In this document: piece after piece, positions 1-8,346 of the stretch
How positions within the stretch are numbered: the first letter of the stretch is position 1
Layout of the letters: the number at the start of each line of letters is the position of its first letter
Assembly: GCF_038405225.1 (NCBI RefSeq)
Contig: NZ_CP151657.1
Coordinates: 1,178,001 to 1,242,000, forward strand
From: Arthrobacter citreus
GTDB lineage: Bacteria; Actinomycetota; Actinomycetes; Actinomycetales; Micrococcaceae
Reading direction: 5' to 3'
DNA length: 64,000 nt
Position numbers and translations under genes: made by a program
The notes under the pieces: model-generated
The model's database searches: none
What the model saw: only the letters and a program-made list of their open reading frames with translations
What the model was told of the DNA's origin: nothing

Positions 1-950
1 CGGGAAAAGTTCAGGGCGAAAGTGGGCATGTCGCCGCCAAGGTAGCTGACGTAGAAGATCAGGTCTTCGGGCAGCCACTGGCGCTCGCGCCACACCACCC
101 AGCCGAGCCCGGGATAAACGAGGCCGTACTTATGGCCTGAAGTGCTGATGGAGTGCACCCGGGGAATCGAGAAGTCCCATTCCAGATCCGGCTGGATGAA
201 CGGCGCGATCATGGCGCCCGAAGCGCCGTCCACGTGGATGGCGATATCCAGTCCGGTGGAGGCCTGGATTTCATCGAGCTTCGCTGCGATCTGCTTCACC
301 GGCTCGTACATCCCGGTGTAGGTCACGCCCATGATGGCGACGACGCCGATAGTGTTCTCGTCGACGTAGTTTTCCAGCTCGAACCCGTCAAGGCATTTGT
401 GCTCCTCGCTGATCGGAACCAGCCGGGCTTCCACATCGAAATAGTTGCAGAACTTTTCCCAGCACACCTGAACTGCTGAACTCATCACCAGGTTGGGCTT
501 GTCAGTGGGCTTGCCGTCCGCCCGGCGGGAATGCTGCCACAGGCGTTTCAGGGCAAGGCCGCCCAGCATGCAGGCTTCGGAAGAGCCGACCGTTGAGGTG
601 CCGATGGTGCCGCCGGGATCGGGGGAGTGCCACAGATCGGCAAGGATCTTCCAGCAGTTCTGCTCAATTTGGGCAGTCTGCGGATACTCGTCCTTGTCAA
701 TCATGTTTTTGTCGTACGTCTCCGCGTACAGCTTGTTGGCATGATCGTCCATCCAGGTGCTGACGAAGGTTGCCAGGTTCAGACGGGCGTTTCCGTCCAA
801 CATGGTTTCGTCATGGACGATTTGGTAGGCCGTTTCCGGGAGCATCTCGCCGTCTGCCAGTTTGGTTTTCGAGGCGACAGTGTCTTCGCCCGGGCGGGCA
901 AACAGTGGATTGACGCTCAATGAGTCTTTATCGCGTTCCTGCGGCATCAT
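1..950 (-). CDS. Glutamate decarboxylase (3' end beyond window)
   Basis: PLP-dependent cytosolic enzyme that converts L-glutamate to GABA and CO2, using up a proton; often part of acid resistance. The minus strand is open from an ATG at 950 to the window edge (316 codons; family length is about 460, so roughly the last third is missing). Visible motifs are HVDGASGA, which carries the Asp that contacts the pyridine nitrogen, and SISTSGHKYG, whose lysine near residue 274 would form the Schiff base (E. coli GadB uses K276). Two ATGs stand in tandem (950 and 947) behind GAAAGG, so the exact start is uncertain by one codon. A general group II decarboxylase is less likely, because the HKYG context and the order of motifs follow glutamate decarboxylase. 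Confidence 0.93.
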   Translation of the reverse strand, partial: MMPQERDKDSLSVNPLFARPGEDTVASKTKLADGEMLPETAYQIVHDETMLDGNARLNLATFVSTWMDDHANKLYAETYDKNMIDKDEYPQTAQIEQNCWKILADLWHSPDPGGTIGTSTVGSSEACMLGGLALKRLWQHSRRADGKPTDKPNLVMSSAVQVCWEKFCNYFDVEARLVPISEEHKCLDGFELENYVDENTIGVVAIMGVTYTGMYEPVKQIAAKLDEIQASTGLDIAIHVDGASGAMIAPFIQPDLEWDFSIPRVHSISTSGHKYGLVYPGLGWVVWRERQWLPEDLIFYVSYLGGDMPTFALNFS

Positions 951-1280
951 CTGGACCTTTCAGTAAGGGTGTGGAATGCACCGGACCGGTGTGATCGCCG
1001 GTTATGAATCCCCATGAGGCTGCGCGCACCAAAAACTCTACGCGGGGCCAAAAACAGTGGCTAGGCTCGGCGGCCCCGGCAGCCTTGGGGTGTCGGTATT
1101 GGGTTTGGATCGGTGTTCCCGGCCGCGGATGGGGCATGGACCGTTGAGGCAGGGACGCTGCGCGCGTACTGTGAAACGACAAAACGAGCGGCATGACATG
1201 CAGCAACACGACATGTCCAGCGAGACACGCTCGGCCGAAACCACATACGGCATATCTGCACACATCTGCAAGGAGGCACC
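951..1280. other. Intergenic region gad/hsp20
   Basis: About 330 bases between divergent genes. It must hold both promoters. No CIRCE (HrcA) or HAIR (HspR) operator is visible in front of the Hsp20 gene. The only clear signal is the strong AAGGAGG ribosome site just before 1281. No coding frame here looks real. Confidence 0.5.
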
Positions 1281-1691
1281 ATGGCGGGACTGGCGCGGCG
1301 TGATCGGTTCGAACTGCCCGAACCCGTACGCAAATTCTTTGAAGGCGACTGGGAAGTCCCCGCCTTTCCGGTGGAGGAGTACCGGGACGGCGCCACCATG
1401 GTGGTGAAGGCCGAACTGCCCAATATTGATCCGGACAAGGACCTGGATGTGTCGGTCAGCGATGGCATCCTGCACATCAAGGGCGAGCGCCGGGAGGGCA
1501 GCGAGCACAAGGATAAGAACGGCTACCGCAGCGAGTTCCGCTACGGTTCCTTCACCCGCGACATTCCGCTGCCCGCAGGTTCCAGCCAGGACAACGTCAC
1601 TGCGTCCTACAACGACGGCGTGCTGGAAGTCCGGGTTCCGGTGCCTGAGGTGGGGGCTTCATCCACGAAGGTGCCGATTTCCCGGGGATGA
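1281..1691 (+). CDS. Hsp20/alpha-crystallin small heat-shock protein
   Basis: ATP-independent chaperone that binds unfolding proteins in large oligomers in the cytosol. The 136-aa product has a short N-terminal arm, an alpha-crystallin beta-sandwich at about residues 30-125 and a short tail ending in KVPISRG. The family signature near the C-terminus, A-x4-GVL, is present as ASYNDGVLEV, and the VVKAELPNIDPD segment is the usual first strand. The start is fixed by AAGGAGG seven bases upstream. The tail holds a V-P-I motif resembling the I-x-I/V oligomerisation motif. It lies 66 bases ahead of the MFS gene on the same strand, so the two may be co-transcribed. Confidence 0.95.
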   Translation: MAGLARRDRFELPEPVRKFFEGDWEVPAFPVEEYRDGATMVVKAELPNIDPDKDLDVSVSDGILHIKGERREGSEHKDKNGYRSEFRYGSFTRDIPLPAGSSQDNVTASYNDGVLEVRVPVPEVGASSTKVPISRG

Positions 1692-1757
1692 CCGCAGTTA
1701 CTGGGGGTGAGGGCCGCGGATCCAACACCGCGGAAAATGCTGCGGCGAGGAGGATCC

Positions 1758-3800
1758 ATGAGCGGCCAGGCCCCCAGCACCCCGGCTGGCGGAACCGGCG
1801 GTTCCGCCGGCGGGGTGGGAACGTCCCGGAAGTACCCCGACTGGGTCATCATCGCCACACTGGCCAGCGGCGGCGTCGTCGTCTCCCTGGAGAAAACGGC
1901 GGTGGTCCCCCTGCTGCCCGAGTATCCCGGGATTTTCGGCGTCAGCTCCGACGACGTGTCCTGGATGGTGACGGTGACGCTGCTCAGTGCAGCCGTCGCG
2001 ACACCGATCGTCTCCCGGCTGGCCGATATGTTCGGCAAGCGCCGGATGCTGCTGATTGCCATGACCATGATGGTGGCGGGCGCGTTTACCGCATCCATTG
2101 GCGGCACGTTCTTCTGGGCGCTGACGGGGCGGGCACTGCAGGGATTTGCCGGAGCCGTGATTCCAGTGGGCATCAGCATCCTGCGGGACACGCTGCCGCA
2201 GCGCAAGATTGCGGGTGCTGTTTCGCTGATGAGCGCCAGTTTCGGCATTGGCAGTGCCCTGGGCCTGCCCATGGCGGGCCTGATCTATGACCGGCTGGGC
2301 TGGAGGGCCACCTTCTGGGTGGTGGGGATCATTGCTGCTGTGCTGATCATTGCCGTGATCGTGTTTGTTCCCGAGTCCCGGGTGCGCACGCCGGGACGGT
2401 TCGACTACGAAGGCGCCGTGGTGCTTTCCGCCGCCATGACCGCCCTGCTTCTGGCCATCAGCAAGGGCGGAGTCTGGGGCTGGACCAGCGATTCAATCCT
2501 TGGCCTCTTTGCCGCCGCCGTCGTTCTTCTCGCTGTGTGGTTTCCGCTGGAGCTGCGCAAGGGACAGCCCCTGGTGGACCTGCGTACGTCGGCGCGGCGC
2601 CCGGTGCTCCTGACCAACGCCGCCACCGTCCTGGTGGGGTTTTCCATGTACGCGAACATGCTGGTCACCACTCAGCAGCTGCAGCTGTCCAAGGAATCCG
2701 GGTATGGCTTCGGCCTGAGCGTCGTGGTCGCCGGCCTGACCATGATCCCAGCCGGCCTGGCCATGGTCGCGGCGGCACCGCTCTCGGCGCACATCACCAA
2801 TTCCTTCGGCGCGAAGACCACCATGGTGGTGGGCTGCGCGGTGATGGCCGGCGGCTATTTCTCCCGGGTCCTGCTGGTCCACACAGTCACCGGGATCATC
2901 ATCGGCGCCGTCATCGTGTCCATCGGCACCGCCATTGCCATGGCGGCGATGCCCACACTCATCATGAGCAACGTCCCACTCACCGACACCGCCGCCGCGA
3001 ACGGCGTCAACACACTGCTGCGCTCGCTGGGCACGTCCACCTGCAGCGCCGCAGTGGCCAGCATCCTGGCCTCCATAACCATCACGGTCGGGGGAGAGGC
3101 CTTCCCTGACGTGGACGCCTTCCGTGCCATCTTCTCCCTGGCCTGTTTCGCAGCCCTGACCGCCACCGGAATCTCCTGCCTCATTCCCCGTGCCCCGCGG
3201 CGGGAGGCCACCCATCCGGAACTGCATGCCTCGCCCGGGGAGCGCCAGCCTTCTCCGGCGGATGCCCGGCGCGAGATCATGGTCACCGGGACCATGCTGG
3301 CCGGGGACAGCGGCGCACCGGTGCCGGGAGGCGTGGTCACGGTGCTGGACCACGGCGGCGAGCCCGTGGACTGGGACCGGGCCGACGACGGCGGGCGCTA
3401 CGCCGTCGTCCTGCCCGGAGACGGACGTTACGTGCTGGTGGCGACCCAGCACCAATGGCGCCCGGTATCCGAGGTTCTCGCCTTTCCGGGGGTGGCCAGC
3501 AGCCACGACATCCGCTTCAGCAACCGGCTGACCCTCACGGGACAGGTCACCCACAACGGTCATCCGGTGGCAGGGGCCCTGGTGATCCTGGTCCAGCCCG
3601 CGGGGGAGAACCCGGGGGCGGCCGGATCGGACAGCGGCGGATACTACGAGCTGCCGCTGCCACGCCCGGGAACGTACATCCTGACAGTGGTGGAGCCCGA
3701 CGGCGTAACAACGCACACCAGGCGGGTCACCCTCCCGGCACCGAATACGGTGATCGACGTCGAACTCGGCGGGCCGCCCACAACCGGGCTGCGCATCTAG
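1758..3800 (+). CDS. MFS transporter with C-terminal carboxypeptidase-regulatory-like domains
   Basis: Membrane exporter of the DHA2 (drug:proton antiporter) type joined to two beta-sandwich modules. The ATG at 1758 follows GAGGAGGA, giving 680 aa; an upstream GTG at 1707 has no ribosome site. Residues about 25-480 are hydrophobic helices with the MFS motif RLADMFGKRR after helix 2 and the motif-C-like stretch GIGSALGLPMAG. After a charged Pro-rich linker (about 480-505) come two repeats of roughly 80 residues (507-590 and 593-672). Each begins with a V/LTGxV-type strand and holds the D-x-G-x-Y turn (DDGGRYAVVLP, DSGGYYELPLP) typical of carboxypeptidase regulatory-like domains. Such modules are usually secreted or periplasmic, so their place on a transporter is odd. 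Substrate unknown. Confidence 0.9.
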   Translation: MSGQAPSTPAGGTGGSAGGVGTSRKYPDWVIIATLASGGVVVSLEKTAVVPLLPEYPGIFGVSSDDVSWMVTVTLLSAAVATPIVSRLADMFGKRRMLLIAMTMMVAGAFTASIGGTFFWALTGRALQGFAGAVIPVGISILRDTLPQRKIAGAVSLMSASFGIGSALGLPMAGLIYDRLGWRATFWVVGIIAAVLIIAVIVFVPESRVRTPGRFDYEGAVVLSAAMTALLLAISKGGVWGWTSDSILGLFAAAVVLLAVWFPLELRKGQPLVDLRTSARRPVLLTNAATVLVGFSMYANMLVTTQQLQLSKESGYGFGLSVVVAGLTMIPAGLAMVAAAPLSAHITNSFGAKTTMVVGCAVMAGGYFSRVLLVHTVTGIIIGAVIVSIGTAIAMAAMPTLIMSNVPLTDTAAANGVNTLLRSLGTSTCSAAVASILASITITVGGEAFPDVDAFRAIFSLACFAALTATGISCLIPRAPRREATHPELHASPGERQPSPADARREIMVTGTMLAGDSGAPVPGGVVTVLDHGGEPVDWDRADDGGRYAVVLPGDGRYVLVATQHQWRPVSEVLAFPGVASSHDIRFSNRLTLTGQVTHNGHPVAGALVILVQPAGENPGAAGSDSGGYYELPLPRPGTYILTVVEPDGVTTHTRRVTLPAPNTVIDVELGGPPTTGLRI

Positions 3801-4024
3801 GCGCGGCGGCAGTCGAGACCAAGCGCACACTCCTGCCTTTGGTACCTGATTGCTTCAGCGCATAGGATCAATCTGGCATAAATGGGACACTGTCCTCCGG
3901 GACCCGCTCAACCGGTGCATTCACGCCCGGGCATGCCGGCCCCTTTGCTCACTATTTCCGATATACCGGAAGCACCGTGCTGCCCCGCCGCTGACGAAGT
4001 GTTGGCAGCGGCCGCGTGGTGCTG
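3801..4024 (+). promoter_or_regulatory. Intergenic region with possible phosphate transporter promoter
   Basis: TTGGTA at 3839-3844 (starting in the preceding bases is excluded: it lies after the MFS stop) and TAGGAT at 3863-3868 are separated by 18 bases and resemble a -35/-10 pair, which would leave an untranslated leader of about 150 bases. No pho-box-like repeat and no reading frame of note were seen in these 224 bases. Confidence 0.35.
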
Positions 4025-5290
4025 ATGGAACTCCTTTTTGTCTTCAAGTTAGGGTACGTGGTGGACCTCACCCTCATGGTGGCGCTGGTGATTGCGCTCG
4101 CATTATTCTTCGACTTCACCAACGGTTTTCACGACACCGCCAACGCAATGGCAACCCCCATTGCCACCGGCGCCATCAAGCCGAAGAACGCTGTGGCGCT
4201 GGCCGCAGTGCTGAACCTGGTGGGCGCTTTCCTGTCCACTGAAGTGGCCAAGACCATTTCCGGCGGAATTATCAGGGAAGGTGAGGGCGGCATCCAGATC
4301 ACTCCGGTCATGATCTTTGCCGGTCTGCTGGGTGCGGTGATCTGGAATCTGATCACCTGGCTGCTTGGCCTGCCCAGCAGCTCTTCGCATGCCCTGTTCG
4401 GCGGCCTGATCGGCGCCGCAATCATCGGCGCCGGCTTCGGATCCGTGGACTACTCCGTGCTGCTGTCGAAGGTGATCCTGCCGGCGTTCATCGCTCCGGC
4501 CATAGCCCTGTCCGTGGCCTACCTGGCCACCCGCCTGGCGTACTCCATCACCCGCCGGCACGATCAGGAATCGGGAGACAAGCTGCCCCGCAAGCGCGGC
4601 GGCTTCCGCTACGCGCAGATCTTCTCCTCGTCGCTGGTGGCCCTGGCGCACGGCACCAACGACGCCCAGAAGACCATGGGTGTTATCACCCTGGTACTCA
4701 TTTCCGCCGGCTCGCAGGCTGTGGGAACCGGGCCGGTGTTCTGGGTTGTCGCTGCCTGTGCGATCGCGATTGCGGCCGGCACCTATGCCGGCGGCTGGCG
4801 CATCATCCGCACCATGGGCACCGGCCTGACGGACGTCAAGCCTGCCCAGGGCTTCGCCGCTGAGACCAGCACCGCCGCGGCCATCCTGACCTCGACGCAT
4901 CTCGGCATGGCCCTGTCCACCACGCAGGTTGCCTCGGGATCGGTCATCGGTTCCGGGCTGGGCCGCAAGGGAGCCGAAGTCCGCTGGGGAACTGCACGCC
5001 GGATCGCCGGAGGCTGGCTGCTGACCCTGCCCGCCGCCGCCGTCATGGGTGCCGCTGCCGCCCTCCTCGCGAGCACCGGCCCGGTGGGCGTCACGATTGA
5101 CGGCATCCTGGGCCTGGCCATCATCCTGTTCATCTTCCTGTGGTCCCGCCGTAACCGTGTGGGCCACGACAACGCCGTAAGCAACATCGACAACGCCGGT
5201 GGAGCCGTCAAGATCAACAAGCGCAAATCCCGTTCACAGGGACGCGCCGCCGCCGCCCGCAACACCAAGGTCAAGGAAACGTCCAAATGA
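4025..5290 (+). CDS. PiT-family inorganic phosphate transporter
   Basis: Low-affinity, cation-coupled phosphate uptake through the cytoplasmic membrane. The 421-aa product shows both halves of the PiT inverted repeat: FDFTNGFHDTANAMA near the N-terminus and ALAHGTNDAQKTMG near the middle, each with the conserved G-x-N/H-D core. Ten or so hydrophobic segments are evident, with a basic cytosolic tail (KSRSQGRAAAARNTK). ATG 4025 is preferred; an in-frame GTG at 4016 is possible and neither has a strong ribosome site. The stop overlaps the next start by four bases (ATGA), so the small membrane protein is translationally coupled. Confidence 0.93.
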   Translation: MELLFVFKLGYVVDLTLMVALVIALALFFDFTNGFHDTANAMATPIATGAIKPKNAVALAAVLNLVGAFLSTEVAKTISGGIIREGEGGIQITPVMIFAGLLGAVIWNLITWLLGLPSSSSHALFGGLIGAAIIGAGFGSVDYSVLLSKVILPAFIAPAIALSVAYLATRLAYSITRRHDQESGDKLPRKRGGFRYAQIFSSSLVALAHGTNDAQKTMGVITLVLISAGSQAVGTGPVFWVVAACAIAIAAGTYAGGWRIIRTMGTGLTDVKPAQGFAAETSTAAAILTSTHLGMALSTTQVASGSVIGSGLGRKGAEVRWGTARRIAGGWLLTLPAAAVMGAAAALLASTGPVGVTIDGILGLAIILFIFLWSRRNRVGHDNAVSNIDNAGGAVKINKRKSRSQGRAAAARNTKVKETSK

Positions 5291-5529
5291 GCATCAACTG
5301 GGTCGCTTACCTCATCGTCGCCGGAATCACCCTGCTGTCCACGCTCCTCGTTGTCGGGCTGTACTCCACCGGTGTGCGGCTCTACGCCGTTGCCTCGGAC
5401 CGGAACCCCGGACCGGAGGCCAAGAGCCGGCTGGCGCTGGTCAAGGCCGGGGCCTACGCATGCTTCACGGTGTGCGGCGCAGCGGTACTCTTTGGCATCT
5501 ACCTGATTGTTCCCGCGCTGCACGGCTGA
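5287..5529 (+). CDS. Small two-helix membrane protein coupled to PiT
   Basis: An 80-residue protein with two hydrophobic segments (about residues 6-30 and 52-76) joined by a polar loop containing SDRNPGPEAKSRLA. It is coupled to the phosphate transporter by an ATGA overlap, which suggests a stoichiometric partner or assembly factor, although nothing in the sequence shows the function. Small proteins of this kind follow pit genes in related actinobacteria (recalled, not checked). I do not recognise a named family. Confidence 0.75.
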   Translation: MSINWVAYLIVAGITLLSTLLVVGLYSTGVRLYAVASDRNPGPEAKSRLALVKAGAYACFTVCGAAVLFGIYLIVPALHG

Positions 5530-5575
5530 AAGCCGGTACGCCACAGCCTGAGCCACCACCCCCAGGAGACGCCCG

Positions 5576-6400
5576 ATGGTCATGCCCCGGAATCTGTTCC
5601 TTGTCCGGCACGGACAGAGCGAAGCGAACGTCATGCAGCGGGCTTCGAAGGCCGGTGATCCGAGCCTCTACACCGAAGAAACGACGACGGTCCCGGACCG
5701 CTCCTGGCGTCTGACCGAACTTGGGGTGCAGCAGGCCAAGGTTGCGGGCGAGTGGATCGCCGGGCTGGGAATCGGGTTCGACCGCGCCCTTGTCTCCACC
5801 TACACCCGGGCGCGTGAAACTGCGGCGCACCTCGCCCTTGATGTCCGGTGGGAAGAAAACCGGGTGATCCGCGAGCGTTCCTGGGGTGAAATCGGGTCAA
5901 TGTCGAAGCAGGATTTCGCGCGGAAGTACTCGCAGAATGCTGCCTACCGCGACAACGACCCGCTGTACTGGGCTCCGCCGGCCGGTGAATCCATCGCCAA
6001 TGTCGCTGAGAACCGGGTCCGGAACATCCTGAGCACCCTGCACCGCGAAAACGCCCGCGACAACGTCCTCATGGTGACCCACGGTGAATTCATGTGGGCG
6101 ACGCGGCTCGTACTGGAACGCTGGAGCGACGAAGAGTTCCTGGACCGTGACGCCGACAGGGAGCAGATGATCCACAACTGCACCGTCCTGCAATACTCCA
6201 GCACCGATCCGGACAGCCGGAACAACGTCCGGGACAAGCTCAGCTGGGTCCGCCGCTGCTGGCCCGTCCTGATCGACGGGGAGTGGACAATGTTTGTTGG
6301 CGGGTGGGAAGAGTTTGACCGCACCTACTACACCGGCAGGGACCTCCTGGACAAGGTTGAATCCAACCGGCATTTCCTGCAGGGATCGTTCGGCAGCTGA
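5576..6400 (+). CDS. Histidine phosphatase family protein
   Basis: Phosphoglycerate-mutase-like phosphatase of 274 aa. The N-terminal LFLVRHGQSEAN contains the phospho-accepting histidine (H12) in the RHG motif. STYTRARETA supplies the second arginine and VTHGEFMWA the second catalytic histidine. The C-terminal part (about 200-274) is longer than in the smallest family members. AGGAG lies nine bases before the ATG at 5576; a second ATG sits two codons on. The substrate cannot be told from sequence. It follows the phosphate transporter genes by 46 bases, which fits a loose phosphate-related grouping, and it is closed by a strong terminator. Confidence 0.88.
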   Translation: MVMPRNLFLVRHGQSEANVMQRASKAGDPSLYTEETTTVPDRSWRLTELGVQQAKVAGEWIAGLGIGFDRALVSTYTRARETAAHLALDVRWEENRVIRERSWGEIGSMSKQDFARKYSQNAAYRDNDPLYWAPPAGESIANVAENRVRNILSTLHRENARDNVLMVTHGEFMWATRLVLERWSDEEFLDRDADREQMIHNCTVLQYSSTDPDSRNNVRDKLSWVRRCWPVLIDGEWTMFVGGWEEFDRTYYTGRDLLDKVESNRHFLQGSFGS

Positions 6401-6435
6401 GCGGTCCGCCCGGCGCATTTTTCGGCAGGCACACC

Positions 6436-6480
6436 AAAGCCCGGCGGCGGAGCCTTAACAGGCCCGCCGCCGGGCTTTTT
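6436..6480 (+). terminator. Rho-independent terminator after histidine phosphatase
   Basis: GCCCGGCGGCGG (6439-6450) pairs with CCGCCGCCGGGC (6464-6475) across a 13-base loop and is followed by a T run; A residues before the stem make it usable in both directions, which suits the convergent neighbour. Confidence 0.9.
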
Positions 6481-6510
6481 GACACACCGCGTACACCGGT
6501 TCGGGATCGG

Positions 6511-7590
6511 CTACGAAGCTGCGGCGTACTCCGGGTAGTCGGTGTAGCCGGCGGGGCCATGGGAGTAGAAGGTGGACGGGTCCGGAGTGTTCAGCGGGAG
6601 GTCTTCCTCCCAGCGGCGGACCAGGTCCGGGTTGGCAATGACGGGACGTCCAACGGCTACGCAGTCGCCCAAGTCATCTTCCATGTACCGGATGGCTTCT
6701 TCCCGGGTGGTCAGGATGCCGAAGCCGGAGTTCAGCAGAACCGGACCAGCGAAAGTCCTGCGCAGTTCCTGCACGAGGATATCGGCCGGGTCCCGGTGCA
6801 GGATGCTGAGGAAGGCCGGCTTCAACGGCGCAATGGCGGTGACGAGAGCGGTGTACGTCGCCAGGACATCCGCGGGGTTGGTTTCCAGGACTCCCTGGAT
6901 GTTGTTTTCGGGGGAGATCCGCAGGCCGGTCCGGTCCGCGCCGATGGCCTCGGCCACTGCCCGGTAGACCTCGATAACGAAGCGTGCCCGGTTCTCCGGC
7001 GACCCGCCGTACATGTCGGTGCGCTGGTTGGAGTCCGGGGACAGGAACTCGTGCAGCAGATAACCGTTGGCGCTGTGCAGTTCAACGCCGTCGAACCCTG
7101 CCGCCATCGCGGCGCGGGCAGCTGCGACGAACTCCGCGGTGATGGCGGGAAGCTCGGCAGTGGCGAGTGCGTGCGGGACCGGGTACGGCTGCTTGCCCTC
7201 ATAGGTGCGGGTCATGCCGTCGACGGCGATGGCACTGGGCGCCACAACCCGGCGGCCGCCGTTGATGCCGGAGTGCGTCACCCGCCCGGCGTTCATCAGC
7301 TGGGCCACGATGCGTCCTCCGGCGGCGTGGACGGCGTCTGTCACGTTCTTCCAGCCCGATATCTGCTCTTCGGTAACCAGCCCGGGCTGCCACGGGAACC
7401 CCTGTCCCTCGTAGGAGGTGTAGGTGCCTTCGGCCACAATCAGGCCCATGGAGGCGCGCTGCGCGTAGTGCTCCGCCATCAGCGCGTTGGGGACGCCGTG
7501 CCGGCCGCTGCGTGTGCGGGTCAGCGGTGCCATGACCAGGCGGTTGGGCATATCGATGCTGCCGAGGGTAAACGGTGAGAAGAGATTCAA
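6511..7590 (-). CDS. Alkene reductase, Old Yellow Enzyme family
   Basis: FMN-dependent NAD(P)H oxidoreductase that reduces activated C=C bonds, nitro compounds or nitrate esters in the cytosol. The 359-aa TIM barrel starts with NLFSPFTLGSIDMPNRLVMAPLTR, typical of the NemA branch. The substrate-binding His/Asn pair is in ELHSANGYLLHEF, and the flavin phosphate site is near the C-terminus (LNSGFG, VAVGRPVIANP). In QLMNAGR an Asn replaces the His often found in QLMHAGR. The start is a TTG at 7590 behind GGAAGGAACC; no ATG or GTG nearby is in frame. It converges on the histidine phosphatase and diverges from the DHFR-like gene. Confidence 0.92.
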   Translation of the reverse strand: MNLFSPFTLGSIDMPNRLVMAPLTRTRSGRHGVPNALMAEHYAQRASMGLIVAEGTYTSYEGQGFPWQPGLVTEEQISGWKNVTDAVHAAGGRIVAQLMNAGRVTHSGINGGRRVVAPSAIAVDGMTRTYEGKQPYPVPHALATAELPAITAEFVAAARAAMAAGFDGVELHSANGYLLHEFLSPDSNQRTDMYGGSPENRARFVIEVYRAVAEAIGADRTGLRISPENNIQGVLETNPADVLATYTALVTAIAPLKPAFLSILHRDPADILVQELRRTFAGPVLLNSGFGILTTREEAIRYMEDDLGDCVAVGRPVIANPDLVRRWEEDLPLNTPDPSTFYSHGPAGYTDYPEYAAAS

Positions 7591-7755
7591 GGAGGAAGGT
7601 TCCTTCCATAGTGCGCAGCCGGTGTATTACTGACGGCACCGGCCGCGGGTGAATAAGCTGTCCATTTCGCCCAACCCGGAGCGGCCGATAAGTATTCCTG
7701 GGCATGGGATACCTCACCCGGCGCTTCTGCCGGTGTTTTTACCCGGCGCCCCGGC

Positions 7756-7761
7756 TAGCAT
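7756..7761 (+). promoter_or_regulatory. -10 box of leaderless transcript (DHFR-like gene)
   Basis: TAGCAT stands six bases before the ATG at 7768, with no ribosome site between; the message would begin at or next to the start codon. Confidence 0.55.
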
Positions 7762-7767
7762 GGCGGC

Positions 7768-8346
7768 ATGGTCAGAACGCTCTATTACGTGGCAGCGTCG
7801 CTGGACGGGTTCCTGATCGAGGGGGAAAACCACGCCGGAGGACGGAATCCGGGGGAGCGGACGCGGGAGTCCGGGGCCTCCCCGTTTGGCGATCCATCCT
7901 TCCCGGAGTTTCTGCGTGGTGTTGGCGCCGTGGCGATGGGTGCCCGGACCTACCGGGACTTTTTGGCGGACGCGGCATCATGGCCCTACGGAAAAATCCC
8001 GGTCTGGGTATTCACCCACCACGAATTTCCCGGCATCCCCGGCGCCGATATCACTTTTATCCGCGGCGAGGCCGCGGAATTCCATCCGGACATTGTGCAT
8101 GACGCCGGTGAAAAGGATGTCCTGCTGGCCGGAGGCGGAAATATCGCCGGACAATTCATGGACGAGGGCCTGATCGATGAAATGGTCCTCACCGTGGTGC
8201 CCGTTGCGTTGGGCAGCGGCCGGCCGGTGCTCCCGGTGGGCAGTGTCACGAAACCGGCTGTGCTGCTGGAGACCCGTTCCGTGGGTGAGGGGCTGGTGCA
8301 GCTGCACTACGCCTTCGGCCCGGGGGAGCAGCCGGTGCCGAAGTGA
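7768..8346 (+). CDS. Dihydrofolate reductase / RibD C-terminal family protein
   Basis: NADPH-dependent reductase fold of 192 aa. It starts with VRTLYYVAASLDGFL, the usual first strand of RibD-C/DHFR-like proteins. GVGAVAMGARTYRDF supplies the nucleotide-binding region, and DVLLAGGGNIAGQFMDEGLIDEM is the glycine-rich cofactor loop and following helix. True DHFR active-site residues are not clear, so biological substrate is open (riboflavin precursor reductase, general ketone reductase or an orphan). The next gene's GTG overlaps its stop by four bases, so both are made from one message. Confidence 0.85.
   Translation: MVRTLYYVAASLDGFLIEGENHAGGRNPGERTRESGASPFGDPSFPEFLRGVGAVAMGARTYRDFLADAASWPYGKIPVWVFTHHEFPGIPGADITFIRGEAAEFHPDIVHDAGEKDVLLAGGGNIAGQFMDEGLIDEMVLTVVPVALGSGRPVLPVGSVTKPAVLLETRSVGEGLVQLHYAFGPGEQPVPK

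Noticed and set aside
951-1280. HspR (HAIR) or HrcA (CIRCE) operator before hsp20
   Set aside because: Looked for both consensus inverted repeats; neither is present.
2493-5167. Long antisense frames opposite the MFS and PiT genes (2493-3830, 4103-5167)
   Set aside because: They lie within genes with clear motifs, have no ribosome site or promoter, and encode low-complexity Gly/Arg/His-rich text.
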